A stretch of DNA of 32,717 bases, from positions 1 through 32,717 of the forward strand of contig PXBH01000069.1 of the NCBI GenBank assembly GCA_003565555.1, read 5' to 3'. Below are positions 15,799 to 24,009 of this stretch, piece after piece. The number at the start of each line of letters is the position of its first letter. Within the stretch, counting starts at the first letter, position 1. Made by a program: the position numbers and the translations under genes. A model generated the notes under the pieces. It worked only from the letters and a program-made list of their open reading frames with translations. It made no database searches and was not told where the DNA came from. This DNA is from Cryomorphaceae bacterium (lineage in GTDB: Bacteria; Bacteroidota; Bacteroidia; Flavobacteriales_D; Cryomorphaceae).

Positions 15799-17381
15799 AA
15801 CTCTTCTAAAAGTTTCCGGACATTTTCTAAGGTGTCTGCGTCCTCGGGCTTTTTGTCGGTGCGCTGTCTCAACATTCTGGGAAAGCGCAATGCGATCCCG
15901 CTTTTGTGACGGGTGCTGGGAGCGATGCCTTCGAAGCCGATTTCGAAGACCAATTCCGGCTTCACGCTGCGCACGGGCCCGAAGCGCTCGATGGTGTGCT
16001 GCTTTACGAAGCGGTCGGTTTCCTGCATCTCGCGGTCCGTGAGTCCGCTGTACGCCTTCGCCACCGGTACCAGTTCCGCCCCGTCCCACACGGCAAAAGT
16101 GTAATCAGAAAAAAGATTGGCCCGTCGCCCGTGTCCGCGCATCGCATAAATCAGCACTGCATCGATGGTCATGGGATCGGTTTTCCACTTCCACCACTCC
16201 CCCTTTTTCCGACCGATCTTGTAGGTGCCGCTCCTTCTTTTGATCATGAGCCCTTCTGCCATGGCAGCCCTGCTCTCCGCCCGGAGTCGGCCGGCCTCAT
16301 CCGGAGTGGCGGGCCTCAACAGGGGGGAAATTTTCAATGCATCGGTTTCGGCTTCCGCAATGAGCGCCTCCAGTCTGCGCCGCCGTTCATCAAGCGGCAT
16401 ATCCCGCAGGTCTTTGCCCGATTCTTCGAGAAGGTCATATGCCATCAGAACCGCAGGAGAGTCGTCGAGAATCTTTTTCCCCGGCTTCTTTCGGCCAATC
16501 CTTTTTTGAAGGTGATTGAAGGTAAGCGGGCTCCCGTCTTTGTAAGCCAAAATCTCCCCGTCGATCACAGCATCGCGCGGAAGGTTCAGGGCCGGAACGG
16601 CAATGTCCGGAAAGCGCTCCGTGATGAGCTCCTCTCCCCGACTCCAGAGAAATACTGCCCCCTTGCGGAAAATTAGCTGGCCCCGGATGCCGTCCCACTT
16701 GTACTCAAATTGCCACTCCTCCACCGGTCCGAGCTGCTCCGTACCTCCCTCTGCGGGATAGGCCAGATAAAAGGGATAGGGGCGTGAAAGATCCTCGTCG
16801 GGGTCGGGATCGGCAAGGAGAGATTGAAAATTTGCCGTGCGCGGATCCCAATTTCCCATCAGGCGATGTGCCACGGCATTCTCATCTTCACCGAGGTGAC
16901 GGGCCAAGGCGCGGGTCATGAGTTTTGTGCTCACCCCGATTCGAAATCCGCCCGTCATTAGCTTGTTAAAAACAAAGCGCTCCGCCTTGTTCGCTCCCCG
17001 CCAAATGTGGCGAATGGCGGCTTCTTTTTCTTCGTCAGATTTCTTTCGTAAGCCTTCCAAAGTCTCCATCCTTTCCGTGAGGCTCGCGTCGTCTTCGCGC
17101 TCGGGCGGCGGAAGCACGAGGGCTACGGTTTCCGCCAAATCGCCGGCCACGTAATAACTCTCCTCGAAGAGCCACAGCGGGATGCCCGCTTCCGAGGCCG
17201 CCCACTCACGCAGTAGTGCGGTTTTTACGGGGCGCTTGGGCCTGTTGCCCGAAAGCAGGGCCACACACCACAATTTATCCGCGTCCGAGGCCTCTTCCAA
17301 ATACCTGACCAGCGCATCGGTCTTCTCATTGGTTCGGGTGGTGGCGTCAATCGCCGTAATGAGGGCGGCAAATTTCTTCAT
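15792..17381 (-). CDS. ATP-dependent DNA ligase of the Lhr/Exo/MPE-associated type
   Basis: 529 residues, the usual length of the bacterial ligase family found with Lhr helicase, MBL exonuclease and PdeM (TIGR04120-like). The N-terminal ~200 residues are the helical DNA-binding domain. The nucleotidyl-transfer motifs follow: motif I EYKWDGIRGQ (adenylated Lys228), VIDGEILAY (motif III), EGLMIKR (motif IV) and WWKWKTDPMTIDAV (motif V). An OB-fold domain completes it, including FEIGFEGIAPS and the end motif SGIALRFPR. It seals nicks in DNA by the ATP-dependent route. The start ATG overlaps the stop of the upstream exonuclease (ATGA), so the two are co-translated. The helicase and phosphoesterase of the set are 8-9 kb away on the other strand. 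Confidence 0.95.
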   Translation of the reverse strand: MKKFAALITAIDATTRTNEKTDALVRYLEEASDADKLWCVALLSGNRPKRPVKTALLREWAASEAGIPLWLFEESYYVAGDLAETVALVLPPPEREDDASLTERMETLEGLRKKSDEEKEAAIRHIWRGANKAERFVFNKLMTGGFRIGVSTKLMTRALARHLGEDENAVAHRLMGNWDPRTANFQSLLADPDPDEDLSRPYPFYLAYPAEGGTEQLGPVEEWQFEYKWDGIRGQLIFRKGAVFLWSRGEELITERFPDIAVPALNLPRDAVIDGEILAYKDGSPLTFNHLQKRIGRKKPGKKILDDSPAVLMAYDLLEESGKDLRDMPLDERRRRLEALIAEAETDALKISPLLRPATPDEAGRLRAESRAAMAEGLMIKRRSGTYKIGRKKGEWWKWKTDPMTIDAVLIYAMRGHGRRANLFSDYTFAVWDGAELVPVAKAYSGLTDREMQETDRFVKQHTIERFGPVRSVKPELVFEIGFEGIAPSTRHKSGIALRFPRMLRQRTDKKPEDADTLENVRKLLEEFQ

Positions 17382-18430
17382 TCGCTGTCGTTTTCCCCGT
17401 TTCGGGCCGGCTTCATCTCGGCAGATTCGCCCTCAAAGGCCGTTTTTACCGTATCCGCGCGGAGGCCTTTAGCGCGAAGCCAATCGGAAAATACGTCAGA
17501 ATAACCGTGGGTGACGAATATGTGCTCGGCTCCCGTGGCTTCAACCGCGCTGTTCAGAGATTCCCAATCCGCGTGATCGGAAAGCACGAAGCCGCGGTCT
17601 GCATTGCGTCTGCGCCGGTTACCGCGCAGGGCCATCCACCCCGATGCGGATGCCGTACGGTAGGGCTTGAGCCGATTCACCCAAGGAGACCCCAAGGCCG
17701 AAGGCGGAGCGAGAACCAGAGCGCCCCGCAACCGGGATTTATCGATTTCAGAGGTGAGGTACCGGGCATGCGGAAAGCTGTATCCGGCGTGTTCAAGTGC
17801 CAGATTGGTTTGGTGTACGGCTCCGTGTACGAAGACCTCACCGATGCCGGCATCAATACTGCTGAGAATGCGCTGCGCCTTGCCCAAGGCGTAAGTAAGC
17901 ACGAGAGAGCAGAGCCCGTAATCACGGTTTGCCGCCCACCAACCGTTGAGGTCACTCATTACTTCATGCTGTGGCTGCCATCGATAAATCGGCAGTCCGA
18001 AAGTAGATTCTGTCACGAAGTGTGTACACTTCACCGGTGCAAAAGGCTCGGCCAGGCCGTCGTCCTCGAGTTTGTAATCGCCCGAGATGACCCAAATTTC
18101 TTTTCCGAACTTCAGCCTGATTTGTGCAGAGCCGGGAATGTGGCCGGCGGGATGAAAAGAAACATCGACCCCGTTTACGCGCAATTTCTCTCCGTAATCG
18201 ACCCCCACCGCTTCAATAGAACCCAGCCTGTGACGCATCACGGGAATGCTGTGCCGGTGGGCGGCGTATACGCCCATTCCCCACCGGGAGTGGTCGGCGT
18301 GGGCATGGGTAATCAGGGCACGCCTCACAGGTCTCCAAGGGTCGATGTAAAGGTCTGCGGGCGGGCAATAAAGCCCCTTTTCGGTAAACTCGATCAATGC
18401 CACAGAGGAACAACAAGGCCGAAAGACCAA
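17378..18430 (-). CDS. Ligase-associated MBL-fold (beta-CASP-like) DNA exonuclease
   Basis: Metallo-beta-lactamase-fold nuclease that travels with the bacterial ATP ligase (TIGR04122-like). 350 residues from the ATG at 18430. The metal motif THAHADHS (His42, His44, Asp46, His47) is intact. Further ligands lie in FHPAGHIPGSAQI and ISGDYKLED, with the later VLSDHADWESL and IFVTHGYS typical of beta-CASP enzymes. A GTG at 18403 would give VALIEFTEKGL, which matches the usual start of this family better, so the first nine residues are doubtful. The stop overlaps the ligase start by 4 bp. It lies divergent from the RidA gene. Its expected role is resection of damaged DNA ends before ligation (family knowledge). 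Confidence 0.93.
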   Translation of the reverse strand: MVFRPCCSSVALIEFTEKGLYCPPADLYIDPWRPVRRALITHAHADHSRWGMGVYAAHRHSIPVMRHRLGSIEAVGVDYGEKLRVNGVDVSFHPAGHIPGSAQIRLKFGKEIWVISGDYKLEDDGLAEPFAPVKCTHFVTESTFGLPIYRWQPQHEVMSDLNGWWAANRDYGLCSLVLTYALGKAQRILSSIDAGIGEVFVHGAVHQTNLALEHAGYSFPHARYLTSEIDKSRLRGALVLAPPSALGSPWVNRLKPYRTASASGWMALRGNRRRRNADRGFVLSDHADWESLNSAVEATGAEHIFVTHGYSDVFSDWLRAKGLRADTVKTAFEGESAEMKPARNGENDSE

Positions 18431-18486
18431 GGTTCAAGCGAAGCCCGATAGGAATGCAATGCTTAAATTCGCTGAAAAATGAAGCC

Positions 18487-18912
18487 ATGAGTGAAGCTAC
18501 AGGAATTGTGAATTCAGAAGAAGCCCCGGAACCGGTAGGCCTGTATCCCCACGCCAGAAAAGTAGGCAATCTGCTTTTTTTGAGCGGTGTGGGACCGAGA
18601 ACGCGGGGTACTTCAGAGATACCAGGGGTAGAGCTGAACGCCGACGGAACCGTGGCCGATTACGATATTGAGGCCCAATGCCACAGCGTATTTAAGAATG
18701 TGAGGCTCGTTTTAGAGGCTTCGGGGTCCTCCTGGGATAAGCTGGTCGACGTGACCGTATTTTTGACCAATATGAAAGATGATTTTGAGACCTACAACCG
18801 GATTTACGCCGAGTATTTTAAGGACAACAGACCGTGCCGAACCACCGTTGAAATCAACTGCCTTCCCACACCGATCGCCATCGAATTGAAGTGCATAGCC
18901 GTAATTGATTGA
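18487..18912 (+). CDS. RidA-family protein, 2-aminomuconate-deaminase-like
   Basis: 141 residues from the ATG at 18487. The frame is open to 18397 but that extension is low-complexity basic and overlaps the divergent exonuclease start. RidA fold signatures are GNLLFLSGVGPRT, QCHSVFKNVRLVLEASG, VTVFLTNMKDDFETYNRIYA and NRPCRTTVEI. The catalytic-type Arg (Arg118) is present, so imine/enamine deaminase activity is likely. The GLYPHARKVG opening and overall pattern are closer to 2-aminomuconate deaminase of kynurenine or aminophenol degradation than to canonical RidA. No other gene of that pathway is in the window. It is followed after 2 nt by an acryloyl-CoA-reductase-like gene and is probably in operon with it. 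A weak TAAATTCG box lies at 18464-18471. Confidence 0.9.
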   Translation: MSEATGIVNSEEAPEPVGLYPHARKVGNLLFLSGVGPRTRGTSEIPGVELNADGTVADYDIEAQCHSVFKNVRLVLEASGSSWDKLVDVTVFLTNMKDDFETYNRIYAEYFKDNRPCRTTVEINCLPTPIAIELKCIAVID

Positions 18913-18914
18913 CC

Positions 18915-19922
18915 ATGGAAATCCCGAAAACCTACCGCGCTTTAGTGGTGCGTGAGAACGACGACGGCACTTTCGTGAAAAGCACGGAAGAAGTCGGATT
19001 TGAATTTCTTCCCGACAATGACGTAGTGATCAAGGTGCATTATGCAGCATTGAATTACAAAGATGCGCTCTCGGCGAGCGGGCACAGAGGCATCACGAAA
19101 AAATACCCCCATACGCCCGGCGTGGATGCATCGGGCGTGGTAGTGCGCAGCCGTGATGACCGTTATGCCCCCGGCGATGCGGTGATCGTAACCTCGTACG
19201 ACCTCGGCATGAACACCAAAGGCGGATTTGCCGAGTATATTTCCGTTCCGGGAGATTGGGTGATTGCCCTACCGGCAGGCTTGAGCCTGCGCGAGGCAAT
19301 GGTGATCGGTACGGGCGGATTTACCGCTGCGCTTGCCCTGCACAAAATGGAGGCGGGAGGCCAGCATCCCGACATGGGTGAGATTGTGGTGACCGGTGCC
19401 GGCGGAGGTGTGGGCTCCATGGCAGTGGCCGTTTTTAAAGCGGCAGGATATAAGGTCATCGCCTCAAGCGGAAAAACCGAACACTACCCTTGGCTGAAGA
19501 AGATCGGTGCCAAGCACTGCGTAAACCGGGAGGAAGTAAGGGACGAATCGGAGAAGCCTTTGCTCAGACCTCGGTGGGCGGGCGCCGTGGATACTGTGGG
19601 AGGGAAGACCCTGACCACACTCCTCAAAGCCTGCGGAAGAAACGGAAATGTGGCCGCCTGCGGACTGGTGGCCTCCCCAAAGTTTGACACAACCGTGTAC
19701 CCTTTTATACTCAACGGTGTGAATCTGCTCGGCATCGAATCCGCCGAAACGCCTCGGAAGGTAAGACAAGAAATTTGGAAACGGCTTGCGGGCGATCTCA
19801 AACCGCCCCTGATCGAGGAGATGCAACACATCACCACCTTGGAAAAAATACCGGATTACATGGACGATATCCTCGAGGGGGAAACCTCAGGGCGGGTAGT
19901 TGCGCACATCGCGGATGCATGA
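18915..19922 (+). CDS. YhdH/YhfP-family quinone oxidoreductase (acryloyl-CoA reductase-like)
   Basis: Zinc-independent medium-chain dehydrogenase/reductase, 335 residues from the ATG at 18915 (a TTG at 18909 is in frame but overlaps the RidA stop). The GroES-like half has NYKDALSASGHRGITKKYPH and TPGVDASGVV. The Rossmann half has IVVTGAGGGVGSMAVAVFKA, which binds NADPH, and SAETPRKVRQEIW, typical of the YhdH/AcuI group. E. coli AcuI (YhdH) reduces acryloyl-CoA to propionyl-CoA. Whether this one does so, or reduces another enoyl compound or quinone, cannot be told. It is co-transcribed with the RidA gene, and a set of hairpins follows. Confidence 0.92.
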   Translation: MEIPKTYRALVVRENDDGTFVKSTEEVGFEFLPDNDVVIKVHYAALNYKDALSASGHRGITKKYPHTPGVDASGVVVRSRDDRYAPGDAVIVTSYDLGMNTKGGFAEYISVPGDWVIALPAGLSLREAMVIGTGGFTAALALHKMEAGGQHPDMGEIVVTGAGGGVGSMAVAVFKAAGYKVIASSGKTEHYPWLKKIGAKHCVNREEVRDESEKPLLRPRWAGAVDTVGGKTLTTLLKACGRNGNVAACGLVASPKFDTTVYPFILNGVNLLGIESAETPRKVRQEIWKRLAGDLKPPLIEEMQHITTLEKIPDYMDDILEGETSGRVVAHIADA

Positions 19923-19950
19923 TGAGTTTGCATCATGACAGCTCCTGCAA

Positions 19951-19998
19951 GATACCATGAAGCCCGTCAATTCCCGACCGGGATAAATGCATGGTATC
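19951..19998 (+). repeat. 9-bp inverted repeat with inner hairpin
   Basis: GATACCATG (19951-19959) and CATGGTATC (19990-19998) are perfect complements across a 30-nt loop. Inside the loop TCCCG/CGGGA (19972-19983) forms a second stem. It could be a structured 3' end or small RNA element. No U-run follows. Confidence 0.5.
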
Positions 19999-20030
19999 CG
20001 AAAGAAGCGGGAGCCGCCTTAAAGTGCAAA

Positions 20031-20049
20031 ACCCGGCCAAAAGCCGGGT
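20031..20049 (+). other. GC-rich hairpin
   Basis: ACCCGGC (20031-20037) pairs with GCCGGGT (20043-20049) around a CAAAA loop. It lacks a downstream U-tract, so it is either a weak terminator for the rightward operon or part of a structured leader. Confidence 0.45.
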
Positions 20050-20162
20050 CTCGCATCAACCGTTTAACACTAAAACTACTATGAAAATGTTTGCGGAATC
20101 TCTCCCGCGCTCAGTTTACATAGTTAAATACCGACTTCTTCCGAAATACCCTACCTCAATAA

Positions 20163-20192
20163 AAAAGGGTGCCCATAGCGCGGCACCCTTTT
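20163..20192 (-). terminator. Strong intrinsic terminator of the sigma/FecR/TonB operon, probably bidirectional
   Basis: AAAAGGGTGCC and GGCACCCTTTT form a perfect 11-bp stem around an 8-nt loop. Read leftward, the stem is followed by TTTTTTATT, giving a textbook U-run after the small 51-aa gene. Read rightward the stem ends in TTTT, so it may also stop transcripts from the reductase side. Confidence 0.85.
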
Positions 20193-20245
20193 CAACTTAA
20201 ACCCAACCAATCTCTGTTCTTTCATCCGAGCGAGAAGGTACGCCT

Positions 20246-20401
20246 TCAGCGCCCCTTGTTTCCCGCCTTTATTTTGTCCCACTTATTTTTGAACTTCTTG
20301 TTTTGGGCCTTCACGTAGTATTCGTCCCACAAGGGGGTCATTCCTCCGTAAACTTTATTGGCTTTCAGCTCCATACGTGTCTTGTTGAGGTCTTTCAGCA
20401 T
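20246..20401 (-). CDS. Basic 51-aa small protein at the end of the FecR operon
   Basis: ATG at 20401, 4 nt after the FecR stop, running 51 codons to TGA at 20246-20248. The operon terminator follows about 50 nt later. The product is Lys-rich (begins MLKDLNKTRMELKANKVYGG, ends in KWDKIKAGNKGR), with a central TPLWDEYYVKAQNKK segment. No signal peptide or membrane segment is visible. Tight spacing, a clean start, a position inside the transcribed unit and protein-like composition favour a real gene. No family is recognised. It may interact with the FecR cytoplasmic end, the sigma factor or nucleic acid. These are guesses. Confidence 0.65.
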   Translation of the reverse strand: MLKDLNKTRMELKANKVYGGMTPLWDEYYVKAQNKKFKNKWDKIKAGNKGR

Positions 20402-20405
20402 AATA

Positions 20406-21296
20406 TCAATTGTTTAGGATGGTGATTGTTCGTTTTTCTTCGTCTATGCGGTAATCGAAACCCAAAGGCTTACACACTATGTCAAGCAGATCTTCCGTGC
20501 TTTGCGCTCCGGAAAACTCACCGGAATAGCGCGCGTTCGTTTCGAAACCGCAAATAATTTCGAACCCGATGTTGTCTGCGAGGGATTTGAATACCTCCTT
20601 TACGGGAACGTCGTTGAAAGAGTAATAGGGAAAGGACCAATATCCGATTTCCGCTGCGGGCATTTCGCTGATGTGCACATTTCTCGCATTTGCTGTAAGG
20701 AGCCCGCCGGGGGTGAGTTCAAACCGCTTGCCCGAGGGAACATTTACCGCAACACGCCCGGTCTTGCAGCCTACTTCCAGGGCCTCGTCGACATAGCGTA
20801 CATTGAAAGAAGTTCCCAGCACGCGCACATCTCCTCCTTCGGTGTAAACGGTAAAAGAAGATCCGCGGTTAACTTCGAAGAAGGTTTCTCCTGCGGCACG
20901 GACCTTTCTGTTGAGGAAGAAGGTATGGGCATTGAAGTCAATTTCAGCCCCTCGATTCAGCGAAACTTTTGATCCGTCGGGCAGATGTGTCACAATGATT
21001 TCGGCGGAGGCGTTGGTCAGGGTTGTTTTTCCCGAAAGGTAGAGACCCGCCAGTGCTCCGATCACCAGAATCGCCGCTGCTGCGGCATACCTGAGCACGG
21101 CTCGGGAGCGGGGTTCAGGCATCGCGATCACACGTCCCGTATTTATTCGCGCTCGGATCGCCCTCAGAGCATCATCTTGTGAGCGTTTGAAAGGAAGCCG
21201 GTCTTTTCTCAGGCAGGCACTGATTTTTTCTTCTGTACTTTTTTTCACCTCGTCCGTTTCTGTCGCGGTTACGGTGCATATACAGCCTGCTTTCAA
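20406..21296 (-). CDS. Second FecR-family anti-sigma protein (FecR + DUF4974)
   Basis: About 296 residues. A short cytoplasmic N-terminus is followed by one membrane helix (VLRYAAAAAILVIGALAGLY, about 67-86). A FecR domain (about 100-195; TFFEVNRGSSFTVYTEG, VRVLGTSFNVR) and a C-terminal DUF4974 domain (about 215-296; PYYSFNDVPVKEVFKSLADN) lie in the periplasm. The start is uncertain: the outermost start is a TTG at 21296, a GTG at 21248 gives VKKSTEEKISACL, and the nearest ATG (21279) is in another frame. It lies 73 bp downstream of the TonB receptor gene and after another FecR gene and one sigma gene, so this operon has two anti-sigma proteins for one visible sigma. It may sense the same receptor or regulate a sigma factor encoded elsewhere. 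Confidence 0.9.
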   Translation of the reverse strand: MKAGCICTVTATETDEVKKSTEEKISACLRKDRLPFKRSQDDALRAIRARINTGRVIAMPEPRSRAVLRYAAAAAILVIGALAGLYLSGKTTLTNASAEIIVTHLPDGSKVSLNRGAEIDFNAHTFFLNRKVRAAGETFFEVNRGSSFTVYTEGGDVRVLGTSFNVRYVDEALEVGCKTGRVAVNVPSGKRFELTPGGLLTANARNVHISEMPAAEIGYWSFPYYSFNDVPVKEVFKSLADNIGFEIICGFETNARYSGEFSGAQSTEDLLDIVCKPLGFDYRIDEEKRTITILNN

Positions 21297-21333
21297 AACA
21301 CCCTACCCCATCGAAAATTTTTTTTTCGGTTCA

Positions 21334-21367
21334 GCCTGCAAAGCCTCCCCCGAGGGCGAAAGCAGGC
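21334..21367 (-). other. Intergenic hairpin between the TonB receptor and second FecR
   Basis: GCCTGC and GCAGGC pair, with an inner CCTC/GAGG stem, in the 73-bp gap. Downstream on the minus strand is an A-run, not a U-run, so a processing or mRNA-stability element is likelier than a terminator. Confidence 0.4.
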
Positions 21368-21369
21368 AT

Positions 21370-24009
21370 TTAAATTTTGAGCCTGATAAAGGCGGAAGGC
21401 AGGATACCGAGACCGATAATGTCTCGGCGACCCACGTCAAGAAGGGCACCATCCGCTCTCGGAAGAGGGAAATAATCAACGAAGCGCATGTTGTCCCTGT
21501 TGTACACATTGTACACAGACACACCGAACTTCAGTGCTCCCGTGCGCAGAGGAACGGTATATCCCGCTGCCACATCCAGGCGGTGCACGGCATCGGTTCG
21601 GGCAGCGTTGAGCCTGCCGAGGCTGAGGAACTGAACAGGTTCGCCGTCATCGGCAATCACCGAATAGGTCCCGGATACGGCGGTGTAAGGCAGCCCCGAG
21701 GCCAAAGTGAAAGATGCCGAAAAATCCCAGCGTTTCACATCGACCATATACACCAAACCCGCCTCTGTAGCGGCGATGCCCCCGCTGCGAAAGAAGTTTC
21801 CGCCGTTCACCCCTTCATACCGAGAGCGGGCGCTTACGGCAGTAAATGAAGCCATGAGCCTGTGCATACCGAAAGACTGCTTCACGAGTACCTCGGCGCC
21901 GAAAATCCTGCGCTCGCCCCCCGTGGCGAGTTCTTCGAGGCTGCCGGCGGGAATGCCCAGAGCGGGAAAGAGAAACTCGGCAGCACCCCGCTCCGCGCGG
22001 TGGTAGAGCTCAATATCGATTTCGGTACTTTTCTTATTGTAATTGAATCCCAAAACATAATGGTCACTTCTCAACACATCGATTCCGCCCTCTCGGGAGA
22101 GGGTCCACGTTTCCGGAATGCTGAAGTAAAGGCTCCTTTCATTCAGCCGGCGAATCATTTGGTTGTAACGTCCCGCAGCTGCTTTCAGACCCACCGCGCT
22201 GCTGAGTTCATACACTACGGAAGCACGCGGCTCGGCATACAAACGGTCATCACCGGTGTAGTGAGATGCACGAAGCCCTCCGTTCAGGGTAAATTTGCCC
22301 AAACGGTATGTATAATCTGCGTAAAATGCGCGAAGCGATGCCGCTTCTGAGGAATCCGTAAACAGAATATCCTGATCGCGTGCACGGGTCTCTATTCCGT
22401 ATTCCGTAAGCCACATGCCGAACTCGAGCTTGCTCAGATCTGAGACCGAGTAGGTATTGTCAAGCCTTAAGGTGCGGTCATTCAGTGTGGTGCGGCGATC
22501 AAAAAACCTGCGGCTTAAAAGTTCGTCATCATCGATGAAAAGAGACTCCTCAGCGCGCAAACGGCTGTCGTAATCCGAAATTCCCAATACGGCATAGGTC
22601 GAAAATCGCTTGTTCCATTTTCGCGACCACATCAGGCTTGCTCCCGTATTGCCCCATGACGACGCATCTTCGGAAGTGCGACGCACACCGTCACTTGCGC
22701 CCGTAAAGGCAATGTCAAGATCATCGCTTCCGCGGTAAAAACTGAGCGAGACATTGTCTCTGTCCGTAGGCCTGAAGTGCACCTTGGCATTGAGGTCGAA
22801 GAAGCCGAAATCGGGGGTGCTCTCGCCCCGAAACACATCTGTGCTTCCCGAAGACGGCCCGGGGACACTCGAATTGTACAGATTATTAAACATGTCCCGA
22901 AATGCCCCTGTCTGCAATATGTCCGTGTAGGCCCGTCTGTATGCAAATACGAGTGATGCCTTGTCCTCGACCAGAGGGAGCTCCGCAAGTACACTCGTGC
23001 TGAGCAGTCCGGCCTCCACGGTGAGTCCGGGCTTCTTCTTGTTTCCTTCCAAACCCGTAATGTTCACCAATCCGGAGGCCCGACCTCCGTACCGCGGGCC
23101 GTAGCCGCCTCGGCTGAGCTGTACATTCTTCACCACATTGGGATTGAAGGCGCTCAGGTATCCGAAGAAATGGTCGATGTGGTACACGGTAAATCCGTCG
23201 AAAAGGACGAGGCTCTCGTCAGCATTTCCTCCCCGAATGCGAAGCCCCGAGCGGGGCTCACCACTGCCGGATACTCCCGGCAGAAGGCGCAGCCCGGCAA
23301 AGAGATCATTTTCGCCGAGGTTGGGCAATTTGTAAATCTCCGAAGGGTTGAAAACCAAGGCTCCCGCTTTACTTCCCGTTTCCGTCATTTCCGGTCGGCC
23401 CGCGGAAATCTCCACCGAAGGGAGGACACGCTCACTCGGACGCATATCTATTTGGATCACGCCTGAAGCGGAAAGCGGAGTAAGCCTGAATCTCCCCGGC
23501 GCATAGCCCAGGTATTGCACTTCAATGAGGGCTGTATCAGATGGCACATTGAAGAGGGTAAACTTACCGTCTGTGGCAGTCACGGTACCGACTGTGCTTC
23601 CCGACACACCCACGGCGGCAAAGGGCAGGGCCTCGCCCGTAGAAGCATCCCTGACTACACCCGGGAGCGAAAACCCCCTGCGCGAAACTGCTGCACCGCC
23701 CTCTTCCCTGCGGGAAAAAATCACATATGTGCCCCCGATCACATCGAAAGACAGAGGAGTATCGAGCAGCGCTTCAAAAAGAAAACCGTACACGGTAGAT
23801 ACGGTGTCCGAAAGCACCGGGACCTCAATATTATCAATGCTCCCCGTACCGAAGGAAAAGGGCACGGCATGTTTCTTCCGAAGTTTTTTGACCGCAACGG
23901 ATAGCGGCTTGCCTTCAAAACGATGAAGTACGCGTTTGTCTGCTGACGGCTGAGCAAAAAGCGGCGTCAGCAGCAGAAAAGAAAAGAGGAATAAAATCCC
24001 TGCCCGCAT
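21370..24009 (-). CDS. TonB-dependent outer-membrane receptor with STN signalling domain
   Basis: 879 residues. A signal peptide (MRAGILFLFSFLLLTPLFAQ) is followed by an STN domain (about 28-90; FEGKPLSVAVKKLRKKHAVP) that in this family contacts the FecR periplasmic part. Next are a carboxypeptidase-like regulatory domain (about 115-190; VRDASTGEALPFAAVGV), a plug (about 215-320; SGLRIRGGNADESLVLFDGF, RYGGRASGLVNITG) and a beta-barrel ending AFIRLKI. It is not a SusC type and has no SusD partner nearby. Its start overlaps the first FecR stop by one base (TGATG). The layout sigma-FecR-receptor is that of a trans-envelope cell-surface signalling system: ligand on the receptor is reported through FecR to the ECF sigma. 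The ligand is unknown. Iron chelates or organic polymers are both seen in the family. Confidence 0.94.
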   Translation of the reverse strand: MRAGILFLFSFLLLTPLFAQPSADKRVLHRFEGKPLSVAVKKLRKKHAVPFSFGTGSIDNIEVPVLSDTVSTVYGFLFEALLDTPLSFDVIGGTYVIFSRREEGGAAVSRRGFSLPGVVRDASTGEALPFAAVGVSGSTVGTVTATDGKFTLFNVPSDTALIEVQYLGYAPGRFRLTPLSASGVIQIDMRPSERVLPSVEISAGRPEMTETGSKAGALVFNPSEIYKLPNLGENDLFAGLRLLPGVSGSGEPRSGLRIRGGNADESLVLFDGFTVYHIDHFFGYLSAFNPNVVKNVQLSRGGYGPRYGGRASGLVNITGLEGNKKKPGLTVEAGLLSTSVLAELPLVEDKASLVFAYRRAYTDILQTGAFRDMFNNLYNSSVPGPSSGSTDVFRGESTPDFGFFDLNAKVHFRPTDRDNVSLSFYRGSDDLDIAFTGASDGVRRTSEDASSWGNTGASLMWSRKWNKRFSTYAVLGISDYDSRLRAEESLFIDDDELLSRRFFDRRTTLNDRTLRLDNTYSVSDLSKLEFGMWLTEYGIETRARDQDILFTDSSEAASLRAFYADYTYRLGKFTLNGGLRASHYTGDDRLYAEPRASVVYELSSAVGLKAAAGRYNQMIRRLNERSLYFSIPETWTLSREGGIDVLRSDHYVLGFNYNKKSTEIDIELYHRAERGAAEFLFPALGIPAGSLEELATGGERRIFGAEVLVKQSFGMHRLMASFTAVSARSRYEGVNGGNFFRSGGIAATEAGLVYMVDVKRWDFSASFTLASGLPYTAVSGTYSVIADDGEPVQFLSLGRLNAARTDAVHRLDVAAGYTVPLRTGALKFGVSVYNVYNRDNMRFVDYFPLPRADGALLDVGRRDIIGLGILPSAFIRLKI

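Larger units (their letters stand above)
19923..20245. other. Hairpin-rich intergenic region after the reductase gene
   Basis: 323 bp between a rightward gene and the leftward 51-aa small gene. It contains an imperfect repeat at 19918-19937 (CATGATG/CATCATG), a 9-bp inverted repeat at 19951-19998, a 7-bp GC-rich hairpin at 20031-20049 and a strong terminator at 20163-20192. A 39-codon rightward ORF (20081-20200, starting MKMFAESLPRS) lies between the last two and reads through the terminator stem. It could be a leader peptide or chance. A T/A-rich segment (AACACTAAAACTACT) precedes its ATG. Confidence 0.5.

Noticed and set aside
20081-20200. 39-aa ORF as a real gene
   Set aside because: It reads through the terminator stem and has no recognisable feature; kept only as a possible leader peptide in the intergenic note.
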